A stretch of 64,000 nt of DNA from Terrimonas sp. (GTDB lineage: Bacteria; Bacteroidota; Bacteroidia; Chitinophagales; Chitinophagaceae): the NCBI RefSeq assembly GCF_003075435.1, contig NZ_QCZJ01000006.1:62001-126000 (forward strand). The letters run 5' to 3'. The translations under genes were made by a program, and so were the position numbers. The notes below the pieces were generated by a model. The model was not told the origin of the DNA. It did no database searches and saw only the letters and a list, made by a program, of their open reading frames with translations. Every line of letters begins with the position of its first letter. Positions within the stretch are counted from its first letter, which is position 1. Of the stretch, positions 16,510 through 24,456 are shown in pieces.

Positions 16510-17544
16510 ATGGATCAATTGTTACAACAGCTTGAAGCATACCGCAAGGAAATAGAAGCGTATAATGCTCCCGGTGCTGACGGCGCTGAGCAGTTTCGTA
16601 TAACTTATTTAGGCACAAAGGGTTTGGTAAAAAACCTGATGGGCGAAATGAAAAACGTACCTGCTGACCGCAAGAAAGAATTCGGGCAGATACTCAACGA
16701 TTTTAAGCAGTTTACCGAAGCAAAATATAACAGTCTGAAAGCATCAGCTGATGCTTTGTCCGGTTCATCAGCCACCCTGGATATAGACCTTAGCTTGCCG
16801 GCGGATGAACTTCCGCTTGGCAGCCGTCACCCCATCAGCATGATGCGCAGCCGCATTGTTTCCATCTTTCAGCGTTTGGGCTTTTCCGTGGCCGAGGGCC
16901 CGGAAATTGAAGATGACTGGCACAACTTCACAGCATTAAATCTCCCTGAGCATCACCCTGCAAGGGATATGCAGGATACATTTTATATTTCCACCGACCC
17001 TGCCTGGTTGCTGCGAACACATACCAGCAATATTCAGATAAGGGAAATGGAGAAAGGCAAGCTGCCTTTGCGTATAATTTGCCCGGGCAGGGTATATCGT
17101 AATGAAACCATCAGTGCAAGAAGTCATTGCTTTTTTCACCAGGTGGAGGGATTATATATTGATAAGAATGTTTCCTTTGCCGATCTCAAACAAACCCTAT
17201 ACTTTTTTGTGCAGGAAATGTATGGTGATGATGTGAAAGTGCGCTTTCGCCCCAGCTATTTCCCTTTTACAGAACCAAGCGCTGAAATGGATATAAGCTG
17301 CCAGCTTTGCAAAGGAGCAGGCTGTAATGTATGTAAGTATACCGGCTGGCTTGAAATACTGGGCTGTGGCATGGTGCATCCAAAAGTATTGCAGGCATGT
17401 AATATCGATCCTGAAGTATACACCGGTTTCGCGTTTGGTATGGGCGTTGAGCGCCCTGCTTTGCTGAAATATGGCATTAATGATATCCGCCTCTTCAGTG
17501 AAAATGATGTGAGGTTTTTGAAGCAGTTCGGGGGGGCGGTGTAG
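16510..17544 (+). CDS. pheS: Phenylalanyl-tRNA synthetase alpha subunit
   Basis: The protein has 344 residues, the normal length for bacterial PheRS alpha. An N-terminal coiled coil (residues 1-90) is followed by the class II catalytic core: motif 2 region (HTSNIQIREME then ICPGRVYRNETISARSHCFFHQVEG), FRPSYFPFTEPSAEMDI, and motif 3 GFAFGMGVERPALLKYGI near the end. The cytosolic alpha2-beta2 enzyme charges tRNA-Phe. pheT (beta) is not adjacent, which is common in Bacteroidota. It lies 26 bases after ftsX and is probably co-transcribed with it. Confidence 0.97.
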   Translation: MDQLLQQLEAYRKEIEAYNAPGADGAEQFRITYLGTKGLVKNLMGEMKNVPADRKKEFGQILNDFKQFTEAKYNSLKASADALSGSSATLDIDLSLPADELPLGSRHPISMMRSRIVSIFQRLGFSVAEGPEIEDDWHNFTALNLPEHHPARDMQDTFYISTDPAWLLRTHTSNIQIREMEKGKLPLRIICPGRVYRNETISARSHCFFHQVEGLYIDKNVSFADLKQTLYFFVQEMYGDDVKVRFRPSYFPFTEPSAEMDISCQLCKGAGCNVCKYTGWLEILGCGMVHPKVLQACNIDPEVYTGFAFGMGVERPALLKYGINDIRLFSENDVRFLKQFGGAV

Positions 17545-17559
17545 AAATTTGAAAATTGG

Positions 17560-17760
17560 GGAATTTCCTGCCTGTCGGCAGACAGGGAAGATTTGAAAAT
17601 GTGAAAATGTGGGAATTAATGTGAAAATGTGAAAATGAGGGAACGTTTGATTGGATATATTCTATGGATGATGTGAAAGATATGATGTTTAGCATTGTTC
17701 TGCAGCACCGCCCCTCTCTGTGAGCCTGCCTGTCCGGTAGGCAGGGAGGGGAACAAGAGA
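17560..17760. repeat. Simple repeats and REP-like palindromes after pheS
   Basis: Two kinds of repeat fill the gap. The first is GTGAAAATGTGAAAATG-type tandem phrases (17590-17640), with a GCCTGTCGGCAGAC-type palindrome before them. The second is a GC-rich block (17706-17757) with CCCCTCTC, a nested CCTGCCTGTCCGGTAGGCAGG palindrome and a GAGAGTGAGG end that resembles the REP borders in leuS. Confidence 0.55.
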
Positions 17761-17791
17761 GTGAGGTGCTTTTTTAATCGCAATCTTCAAT

Positions 17792-18766
17792 ATGATATTC
17801 GTAACGGGCGGCACAGGTTTATTAGGCAGTTATCTTCTACGCGATCTTGCAGCCCGTGGGCAGGAAGTATGCGCATTGTACCGCAGCAATATTCCTGATG
17901 AACCTTACGCGAAAGCCGTACACTGGATACAGGGAGATATCCTTGATATTGTTTTGCTGGAAGAGATCATGCAAAAAGTAAAGCAGGTGTACCACTGCGC
18001 TGCTGTTGTATCGTTTAATCCTGCAAAAAAATACGAGATGCTGAAGATTAATGCAGAGGGCACGGCAAATGTGGTAAATGCTGCGCTTGCAGGCGGCGTA
18101 GAAAAATTAGTGCATGTAAGCTCTGTATCGGCACTTGGCAGAAATGAAACAGGCACGCCGATAAGCGAAGAAGATAAATGGGATGAGGAAAAAAGCAAAT
18201 CTGCCTATGGCAAAAGCAAATATTTTGCTGAGCTGGAAGTTTGGCGTGCTGTAAGTGAAGGGTTGAATGCCGTAATTGTTAACCCGTCTACCATACTCGG
18301 TGTAGGCAAGTGGGAAAAAGATGGTTCAGCCGCTATTTTTAAAAAAGCCTATGAAGAATTTCCCTGGTATACAGATGGCATTACAGGGTTTGTTGATGTT
18401 GCTGATGTTGCCAAAGCCATGATACAATTAATGGAAAGCGATATTAGCGGTCAGCGATTTATAGTAAGTGCGGAGAATGTTGCTTTTAAAGATGTTTTTA
18501 CCAGTATGGCCGGCGCTTTTAACAGGAAGCCGCCCTATAAAAAAGCGCCTGCATTTATGATAAAACTATTATGGCGCCTGGAAAAATTGCGAAGCTTTTT
18601 TTCATCAAAAGATCCGTTGATTACAAAAGAAACAGCAGGCAGTGCTCAACGGAAAACATACTATAATAATAGCAAACTGCTCAAATCTTTACCCGGCTTT
18701 CAATACAAAGCTTTGCAAAAAACAATTAAAGAATACTGTGAAGCGTATATGCACTTGCAGCGCTAA
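17792..18766 (+). CDS. NAD(P)-dependent epimerase/dehydratase family protein (extended SDR)
   Basis: This 324-residue protein opens directly with the Rossmann motif VTGGTGLLGSYL. The VSSVSALG strand and the catalytic Y-x-x-x-K (AYGKSKYFAE, about residues 142-151) follow, then a variable substrate lobe containing NPSTILGVG. It belongs with nucleotide-sugar epimerases and dihydroflavonol-reductase-like proteins, and the substrate is not evident. The Rossmann motif begins at residue 2, so the start is secure. A run of REP-like repeats separates it from pheS. Confidence 0.88.
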   Translation: MIFVTGGTGLLGSYLLRDLAARGQEVCALYRSNIPDEPYAKAVHWIQGDILDIVLLEEIMQKVKQVYHCAAVVSFNPAKKYEMLKINAEGTANVVNAALAGGVEKLVHVSSVSALGRNETGTPISEEDKWDEEKSKSAYGKSKYFAELEVWRAVSEGLNAVIVNPSTILGVGKWEKDGSAAIFKKAYEEFPWYTDGITGFVDVADVAKAMIQLMESDISGQRFIVSAENVAFKDVFTSMAGAFNRKPPYKKAPAFMIKLLWRLEKLRSFFSSKDPLITKETAGSAQRKTYYNNSKLLKSLPGFQYKALQKTIKEYCEAYMHLQR

Positions 18767-18908
18767 ACCCGCGTTAATATTTTATATAGTCCCATCAAAA
18801 AGTTAAAATGGCAGGCGTTTTGACATTTGCTAATGGCATGAGACAGAATTTACCAGTCATTTCAAAAAATAATTTTCATATTTACCCTTTGTAATAAAAC
18901 AATATTTC

Positions 18909-20015
18909 ATGCAGAAAGTATTTAAATTATTACCGCTGTTATTTTTACCCGCTATGTTATTTGCGCAGGGCAGTTTTAGTGTTGCCGGTAAAATTGTTGA
19001 TGCTGTTACCAAACAGCCCTTGCAGGGAGCATCGGTATTTTGTCAAAATACTACTGTTGGCACAGTGAGTAACGCGGAGGGAGATTTCAGTCTTAATTTA
19101 AGCAATGGGGGATATGATCTTGTTGTTTCATTTATGGGATTGGAAACACAATCCGTACGCATAAGTAACACCATGCCTGAAATTACAAACCTTGTAATAG
19201 AATTAAAGCAGAAAGAGAAAAACCTTGAAGAAGTAGCGATTGTTGCTACCACGGAAGTAAAAAATGGCTGGGAAAAATATGGGCAGTTCATGTCTGAGAA
19301 TTTTATTGGTAAAACAGGTAATGCCGGGCAATGCGTACTGGAAAACCCCGAAGTGTTGCGTTTTTTTTACAGCAAAAAGAAAAACCGTCTGAAGGTAATT
19401 ACAGATTCTGTTCTTGTTATCCAGAATAAAGCATTAGGTTATATTATCAAATACCAGCTTGATTCTTTTATACATGAGTATAATGGAAGCAAAACCTTAT
19501 ATGCCGGTTACCCGTTTTATGAACAGATGGAGGGAACCGATGAAGAAATGGCGGTATGGAAAGTCAACAGGAAGAAAGCATATGAAGGGTCTGTATTGCA
19601 ATTTATGCGTGCATATAAAGACAGTACATTAAATGGCGATGGTTATAAAATAGAAATTATTGATGATAAAACAGGTAAGGCATCCCCTGTTTTGGATCCA
19701 TACGATACTACCTATTATAATATTGATTCCGGTAAGGTGGAACTTTTTTTCCCGGGAAAACTGCGTATAGTATACTCAAAAGAAAAACCTGATCCTGTTT
19801 ATCTCTCCATTAATAAATTACCCGCCTCAACTCCTTTGCAGATATCTATTTTAGATATTGATGACGGAATAATTATAGAAGAGAACGGTTTTTATTACGA
19901 CCAGAAAGACGTATTAACACTGGGCTATTGGGCCTGGGAAAAAATGGCTGATTTTCTGCCGTATGATTATTACCCGGATGCGGAGGAACAAACCGCTGCC
20001 AATAGTGAAGAATAG
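18909..20015 (+). CDS. Secreted protein with carboxypeptidase-regulatory-like (CarboxypepD_reg) domain
   Basis: The 368-residue protein begins with a signal peptide (VFKLLPLLFLPAMLFAQG). A CarboxypepD_reg beta sandwich at about residues 24-105 follows, with AGKIVDAVTKQPLQGASVF, GDFSLNL and YDLVVSFMGLETQSVRI. The rest (about 120-360) is a conserved Bacteroidota domain of unknown role with a YNIDSGKVELFFPGKLRIVY segment. This N-terminal domain is shared with SusC-like receptors, but no plug or barrel follows here. It is probably periplasmic or on the outer membrane. It is monocistronic. Confidence 0.8.
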   Translation: MQKVFKLLPLLFLPAMLFAQGSFSVAGKIVDAVTKQPLQGASVFCQNTTVGTVSNAEGDFSLNLSNGGYDLVVSFMGLETQSVRISNTMPEITNLVIELKQKEKNLEEVAIVATTEVKNGWEKYGQFMSENFIGKTGNAGQCVLENPEVLRFFYSKKKNRLKVITDSVLVIQNKALGYIIKYQLDSFIHEYNGSKTLYAGYPFYEQMEGTDEEMAVWKVNRKKAYEGSVLQFMRAYKDSTLNGDGYKIEIIDDKTGKASPVLDPYDTTYYNIDSGKVELFFPGKLRIVYSKEKPDPVYLSINKLPASTPLQISILDIDDGIIIEENGFYYDQKDVLTLGYWAWEKMADFLPYDYYPDAEEQTAANSEE

Positions 20016-20049
20016 CAAAAGGCCAGCGGCATAGCATATATGCTATACC

Positions 20050-20754
20050 CTACTTTTTAAAGTCTCCTATCCGTATTATTTCTTTGCAAAAAGAATATTC
20101 CACTTGATCGTTGCTGCTTACTATAACCAACCGGTTTTGACAATAGTTATTAACCAGCTGGTGATATAAAGAAATGCCATCTGCATCTAAATTAGTGCAG
20201 GGCTCATCAAGCAATAAAACAGGGGTATCTGAAAAAAAAGCCTGTGCGAGCTTAACCCTTTGCTTCATGCCGCTGCTGAAATACCTGATCTGCTTATTTG
20301 TTGCGGCTTCAAGTGTAAGGATTTGTATTATATTATCAATAGTCATTGAAGGCAGTAATGGTTTGAAGCGACTGTGAAACTGTAAAAATTCCTTAAGGGT
20401 CATTTCCTCCACCAATTCAAGATACGGAGCCGCGATACTTATATACCGGTAATTCTCATCCCCAATATTGCCGGTAGCTCCCCGCTGACCGCCGGTAGCT
20501 CCCCGCTGACCGCCGGTAGCTCCCCGCTGACCGCCGATAGCCGATAGCTGATAGCTGATAGCTGATAGCTCATACCCCACTGCCCCCTCGCTCGCAGCAA
20601 TAGCGCCGCTGATAACCTGCAATAAAGTTGACTTACCGGAGCCATTCGACCCTGTAATAGCATAATGCATGCCTGGAACAAACTGGAAATTAATATGGCG
20701 GAATATCCAATCCCTGTTGAAACGTTTACCAGTATTAGTCAGCGATATCTTCAT
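20050..20754 (-). CDS. ABC transporter ATP-binding protein with repeat-derived insertion
   Basis: The ATPase has a Walker A motif (GSNGSGKSTLLQ), the signature YFSSGMKQRVKLAQAF and Walker B VLLLDEP. Between Walker A and the Q-loop region, about 35 extra residues come from tandem DNA repeats (ELSAISYQLSAIGG then three copies of QRGATGG). They extend a surface loop. The start at 20754 (MKISLTNTGKRFNRDW) overlaps the last 20 bases of lpxA, so the two are translationally coupled. It lacks a membrane partner here. In many Bacteroidota the same gene follows lpxA, and its transported substrate is unknown. Confidence 0.88.
   Translation of the reverse strand: MKISLTNTGKRFNRDWIFRHINFQFVPGMHYAITGSNGSGKSTLLQVISGAIAASEGAVGYELSAISYQLSAIGGQRGATGGQRGATGGQRGATGNIGDENYRYISIAAPYLELVEEMTLKEFLQFHSRFKPLLPSMTIDNIIQILTLEAATNKQIRYFSSGMKQRVKLAQAFFSDTPVLLLDEPCTNLDADGISLYHQLVNNYCQNRLVIVSSNDQVEYSFCKEIIRIGDFKK
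20470..20570. repeat. Tandem repeats inside the ABC ATPase gene
   Basis: Three exact 21-bp units (20470-20532) begin GCCGGTAGCTCCCCGCTGAC. They are followed by five 7-bp units of GATAGCT type (20536-20570, the first being GATAGCC). The 21-bp unit preserves the frame. Confidence 0.9.
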
Positions 20755-21541
20755 CCACACTGTTTTTGGTGTAGCGTTTAATGATACCCCTTCCGCTTTC
20801 ACGAATAAATGTTACGATTTCATCTCTTTCATCAGTTGCAGGAAATTCTTCTTCGAGTATTTCAACTGCCTGGGATGTATTTAATCCTTTATTATAGATG
20901 GTTCTGTAAATGTCGAGTATATGATTGATCTTATCAACAGTAAATCCTCTCCTTTTTAATCCTATGGAATTTACACCTGCATAGCTTAGTGGCTGGCGTG
21001 CTGCTTTTATATAGGGAGGAACGTCTTTGCCTACCAGCGATCCGCCGCCGATATAGGCGTGAGCGCCTATTTTTACAAACTGGTGTACGGCGCACATACC
21101 GCCGAGTATTGCCCAGTCGCCCATAATTACATGCCCTGCCATTTGAGTATTATTGGTGATGATGCAATTATCGCCAATACTGCAATCATGCGCTATATGA
21201 CTGTAAGCCTGGAGTAAACAATTTTTACCTACTGTGGTTTTGCCGCGCTCATGTGTGCCGCGGTTTACGGTTACAAACTCTCGGATAGTGGTATTATCTC
21301 CTATTTCTACAAGAGATTCTTCTCCTTCAAACTTCAGATCCTGCGGGATAGCGGAAATAACCGCGCCGGGAAAAATACGGCAATTGCGGCCGATGCGTGC
21401 ACCCTCCATAATGGTTACATTACTGCCTATCCAGGTGCCGTCTCCAATTTCTACATTATGGTGAATAACCGTAAACGGATCAACTTTTACATTGGTAGCC
21501 AGTTTGGCATTTGGATGAATGTAAGTATGAGGATGAATCAT
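20735..21541 (-). CDS. lpxA: Acyl-ACP--UDP-N-acetylglucosamine O-acyltransferase
   Basis: The 268-residue protein is a left-handed beta helix of hexapeptide repeats (VEIGDGTWIGSNVTIMEG, ARIGRNCRIFPGAVIS). The catalytic His region is AYSHIAHDCSIGDNCII, and the C-terminal helical domain has LSYAGVNSIGLKRRGF, which is diagnostic for LpxA. It performs the first step of lipid A synthesis, adding a 3-hydroxyacyl chain to UDP-GlcNAc in the cytoplasm. It belongs to a minus-strand cluster with lpxC/fabZ and lpxD. A TAnnTTTG box at 21621-21628 gives it its own promoter. Confidence 0.96.
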   Translation of the reverse strand: MIHPHTYIHPNAKLATNVKVDPFTVIHHNVEIGDGTWIGSNVTIMEGARIGRNCRIFPGAVISAIPQDLKFEGEESLVEIGDNTTIREFVTVNRGTHERGKTTVGKNCLLQAYSHIAHDCSIGDNCIITNNTQMAGHVIMGDWAILGGMCAVHQFVKIGAHAYIGGGSLVGKDVPPYIKAARQPLSYAGVNSIGLKRRGFTVDKINHILDIYRTIYNKGLNTSQAVEILEEEFPATDERDEIVTFIRESGRGIIKRYTKNSVDEDIAD

Positions 21542-21620
21542 TGAAGTGTTACTTATCTTGTTTTAAATGCCGGACGTATTGTTTTATACAAAAACGTCAG
21601 GCATTATCTCCTGACGAACG

Positions 21621-21628
21621 CAAAAGTA
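21621..21628 (-). promoter_or_regulatory. TAnnTTTG -7 box for lpxA
   Basis: TACTTTTG on the minus strand lies about 80 bases upstream of the lpxA ATG. It is preceded by repeats rather than coding sequence. Confidence 0.45.
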
Positions 21629-21656
21629 AGGAAAAGATAATATACAATGTTCAGGT

Positions 21657-21725
21657 TTGGCTATCAGCTATCAGGTTTCGGCTATCAGCGGTGAAAGCTG
21701 ATAGATGATGACTGACTGCTGACCG
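21657..21725. repeat. CTATCAG-type simple repeat
   Basis: Phrases GGCTATCAGCTATCAGG, CGGCTATCAGCGG and AGCTGATAG follow one another between lpxC/fabZ and the lpxA promoter. The same family is tandemly repeated inside the ABC ATPase gene and at 63830-63920. Confidence 0.7.
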
Positions 21726-21728
21726 CTA

Positions 21729-23132
21729 TCATCTCTTCACCAACTGCGCCATCAGTGTGGCTTCGGTAACTACTTTATTACCTACATATATGGTTCCTCT
21801 CATTTCACACATACCCCTGCGTATGGGAGCCTGCAGTTCCATTTTAAGTATCATGGTATCGCCGGGCACTACTTTCTGTCGGAATCTCGCATCATCCATT
21901 TTTACAAAATAGGTATCATAATCACCGGGAGGCAGGGAATTAATGGCTAAAATGCCGCCTGTTTGAGCAAGCGCCTCCATCTGCAATACCCCCGGCATAA
22001 TAGGATTTCCGGGAAAATGGCCTACAAAAAAAGGCTCATTAAAGGTTACATTTTTAATACCTACTATATGCTTATCGGTTAGCTCAATAATTTTATCTAC
22101 CAGCAAAAAAGGGTAGCGGTGCGGAAGTGTTTTTTCAATCTGCTGGGTAGTATAGATAGGCACCTGGTTAGGATCATATACCGGCACATTCATGGCCTGC
22201 TTATTCTTCCTGATATGTTGCTTCAGCTTTTTGGCAAAGCTCACATTGGTGGCATGCCCCGGGCGGTTGGCAATAATATGCGCTTTGATGGGTGTTCCTA
22301 TCAACGCCAGATCTCCCACTATATCCAGCAGCTTATGCCTTGCAGGTTCATTGGGAAAACGGAGCTCCAGGTTATTAAGGTAACCACCGCTTTTTACCTC
22401 CATTTTTTGCCTGCCGAAAGCTTTTGCCAGGCGTTCCATTTCGCCTTCCGTAACGGGTTTATCCACCACCACTATAGCATTATTAATATCGCCGCCTTTA
22501 ATCAGGTTATTATCCAGCAACATTTCCAGCTCGTGCAAAAAACAAAATGTACGGCAGGGCGCTATTTCATTTTTAAATTCGCTCATGTTTTTTAACCCCG
22601 CATGCTGGGTACCAAGCACCGGGCTGTTAAAATCAATAAGCGTAGTGATCTTATATTCTATAGCAGGCATGGCTACCATGTCCACTCTTTTTTCTTCGTC
22701 GTAAAAAGAAATATTGGTATCAAGGGTATACCAGAGCTTGGCTGCCTCTTGCTCCAGCACGCCGGCTTCTTCAATTATTTCTACAAAAGGAGCAGAGCTG
22801 CCATCAATAATAGGAATTTCAGGTCCATTGATCTCAACCAGGCAGTTATCAATGCCCATGCCTACAAGCGCTGCCAGGATATGTTCAACAGTACTTACTT
22901 TGGCGCCATTATCTTCGAGTGTTGTACCTCTTGATGTGTCTGTCACCAGGTCGCAATCTGCTTTAATGATAGGTTGTCCGGGAAGATCAATCCGCTGGAA
23001 TTGTATGCCAAATCCGGCATTAGCGGGCTTCAGTTCCATATCTACCTTTATGCCGGTGTGCAGGCCTGTGCCGGAAATAGCAACAGCCGATTTAAGCGTA
23101 TGTTGTTTATCCGGGTTAAATTTAGCGTCCAT
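21729..23132 (-). CDS. lpxC/fabZ: Bifunctional UDP-3-O-acyl-N-acetylglucosamine deacetylase / 3-hydroxyacyl-ACP dehydratase
   Basis: This 467-residue fusion is typical of Bacteroidota. Residues 1 to about 310 are LpxC: GTGLHTG near the N-terminus, VSTVEHILAAL with a zinc His, and RHKLLDIVGDLALIG with further zinc ligands. Residues about 320-467 are FabZ: LPHRYPFLLVDKI, with the catalytic His in FVGHFPGNPIMPGVLQMEAL. LpxC commits the cell to lipid A synthesis by deacetylating the LpxA product. FabZ dehydrates 3-hydroxyacyl-ACP and so competes for the same acyl donor. A -7 box sits 20 bases upstream. Confidence 0.97.
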   Translation of the reverse strand: MDAKFNPDKQHTLKSAVAISGTGLHTGIKVDMELKPANAGFGIQFQRIDLPGQPIIKADCDLVTDTSRGTTLEDNGAKVSTVEHILAALVGMGIDNCLVEINGPEIPIIDGSSAPFVEIIEEAGVLEQEAAKLWYTLDTNISFYDEEKRVDMVAMPAIEYKITTLIDFNSPVLGTQHAGLKNMSEFKNEIAPCRTFCFLHELEMLLDNNLIKGGDINNAIVVVDKPVTEGEMERLAKAFGRQKMEVKSGGYLNNLELRFPNEPARHKLLDIVGDLALIGTPIKAHIIANRPGHATNVSFAKKLKQHIRKNKQAMNVPVYDPNQVPIYTTQQIEKTLPHRYPFLLVDKIIELTDKHIVGIKNVTFNEPFFVGHFPGNPIMPGVLQMEALAQTGGILAINSLPPGDYDTYFVKMDDARFRQKVVPGDTMILKMELQAPIRRGMCEMRGTIYVGNKVVTEATLMAQLVKR

Positions 23133-23152
23133 ATCCCTTTTTTGATGAGCGG

Positions 23153-23160
23153 CAAAGATA
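23153..23160 (-). promoter_or_regulatory. TAnnTTTG -7 box for lpxC/fabZ
   Basis: TATCTTTG on the minus strand lies about 21 bases upstream of the ATG, with no coding sequence in between. Confidence 0.55.
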
Positions 23161-23400
23161 GGGAATAAGCGATAGTTGGTGGAGAACGGACTTCAAATTA
23201 GCCGGGCAGGTTTAGAGAAGATGCAGTTTCACGCTGCGAACGCTAAGGAGCAAGGGCGCAACGTGAGATAAAATTCGCTACGTCTCCGCACCGCTGCGGG
23301 CGCCGCGTGAAAAAATCACGCTGCGAATGCAGGTGTAGCCGCTCAATGGTTCCGAATTTTTTTAGAGTTCCGGAACGCTGATATCTAATCATTATTAGTA
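23161..23400. repeat. GC-rich repeat-like gap between lpxD and lpxC/fabZ
   Basis: It contains two direct copies of TCACGCTGCGAA-CGC/TGC (23228 and 23307 regions), a CGCACCGCTGCGGGCGCCGCG-like palindromic stretch, and an imperfect TTCCGAA/TTCCGGAA repeat. No open frame is credible. The block interrupts what would otherwise be a compact lipid A operon. Confidence 0.5.
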
Positions 23401-24447
23401 TTACACCTTTTCCGCCATTAACTGTTTAATCATTGCTTCCAGTTCCTTAATTCGCTTTTCCATCTCCGGCAATTTTCGGGTAATAGCCTGGCTGCGCAAT
23501 GTGCTGGTATAATCATGGGCGGGCGAACCGGTTACCGCTGAGTTAGGTTGTTTGATGGATTTGCTTACGCCGCTTTGCGCATTGATCTTTGCGCCGTCTG
23601 CAATAGCAATATGCCCAACAATACCAGCCTGTCCGCCAATCATTACGTTTTTGCCAATCTTTGTGCTGCCGCTCACGCCTGCCTGTGCCGCAATAACGGT
23701 ATTATTGCCTACTTCAACATTATGTGCTACCTGTATAAGGTTATCAAGTTTTGCACCGGCTCTTATAATAGTTGAACCGATAGTAGCACGGTCAATGGTA
23801 GCGTTTGCACCTATTTCCACATTGTCTTCAATTTCTACATTGCCTATCTGCGGCACTTTTGCAAAACTGCCATCCGGTTGAGGGGCAAAACCAAAACCAT
23901 CACCGCCAATAACACTACCTGCATGTATAGTTACTCTTTTACCAACCCTGCATTGGTGGTATATGGTAACTGAAGGATGTATAACCGTATTGTCTCCTAT
24001 ACTTACATTGTTGCCAATATAGGCATTGGGGTAAATTTTTGCACCATTACCAATAACTGCATTATCGCCTATATAAGCAAATGCTCCTATAAAAACATTT
24101 TCACCAATTTTTGCCGTGGGCGCTATGTAAGATGGTTGCTGAATGCCTGTTAATTGCTGTGCCATCATTTCCTGGTATTTTGCCAGTAAAGACGCAAAGG
24201 CTGTATATGCATCAGGCACACGCAATAATGTGCCCTTTACTTTTTCTTTCAGTTCAAGCGACTCATTTATTATTATGATGGAAGCGCCGGTGGAGTAAAG
24301 ATATTCCTCGTATTTGGGATTGGCCAAAAAAGCGAGTTGTCCTTCTTTGGCCTCTTCAATTTTACTAAAAGAACCTACACTGGCTTCCGCATCGCCTTCA
24401 ATTTTTGCATTGATAAGCATAGCAATCTGAGCAGCTGTGAACATCAT
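23401..24447 (-). CDS. lpxD: UDP-3-O-acylglucosamine N-acyltransferase
   Basis: The 348-residue protein has an N-terminal uridine-binding domain (residues 1-100, with AFLANPKYEEYLY) and a hexapeptide beta-helix domain (KIGENVFIGAFAYIGDNAVI and onward). The catalytic His lies in QVAHNVEVGNNTVIA. A C-terminal helix ends in a coiled-coil-like KRIKELEAMIKQLMAEKV. LpxD adds the second acyl chain in lipid A synthesis. It starts 9 bases after the HD-domain gene and is certainly co-transcribed with it. Confidence 0.96.
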   Translation of the reverse strand: MMFTAAQIAMLINAKIEGDAEASVGSFSKIEEAKEGQLAFLANPKYEEYLYSTGASIIIINESLELKEKVKGTLLRVPDAYTAFASLLAKYQEMMAQQLTGIQQPSYIAPTAKIGENVFIGAFAYIGDNAVIGNGAKIYPNAYIGNNVSIGDNTVIHPSVTIYHQCRVGKRVTIHAGSVIGGDGFGFAPQPDGSFAKVPQIGNVEIEDNVEIGANATIDRATIGSTIIRAGAKLDNLIQVAHNVEVGNNTVIAAQAGVSGSTKIGKNVMIGGQAGIVGHIAIADGAKINAQSGVSKSIKQPNSAVTGSPAHDYTSTLRSQAITRKLPEMEKRIKELEAMIKQLMAEKV

Positions 24448-24456
24448 ATGATATTT

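Noticed and set aside
20028-20049. A palindrome ATAGCATATATGCTAT as a terminator between convergent genes
   Set aside because: It has no loop and no clear T-run, so it may be only an AT-rich palindrome.
20470-20570. A CRISPR-like array
   Set aside because: The repeats are contiguous 21-bp and 7-bp units with no spacers, and they lie inside an ABC ATPase frame. I saw no CRISPR array elsewhere in the window.
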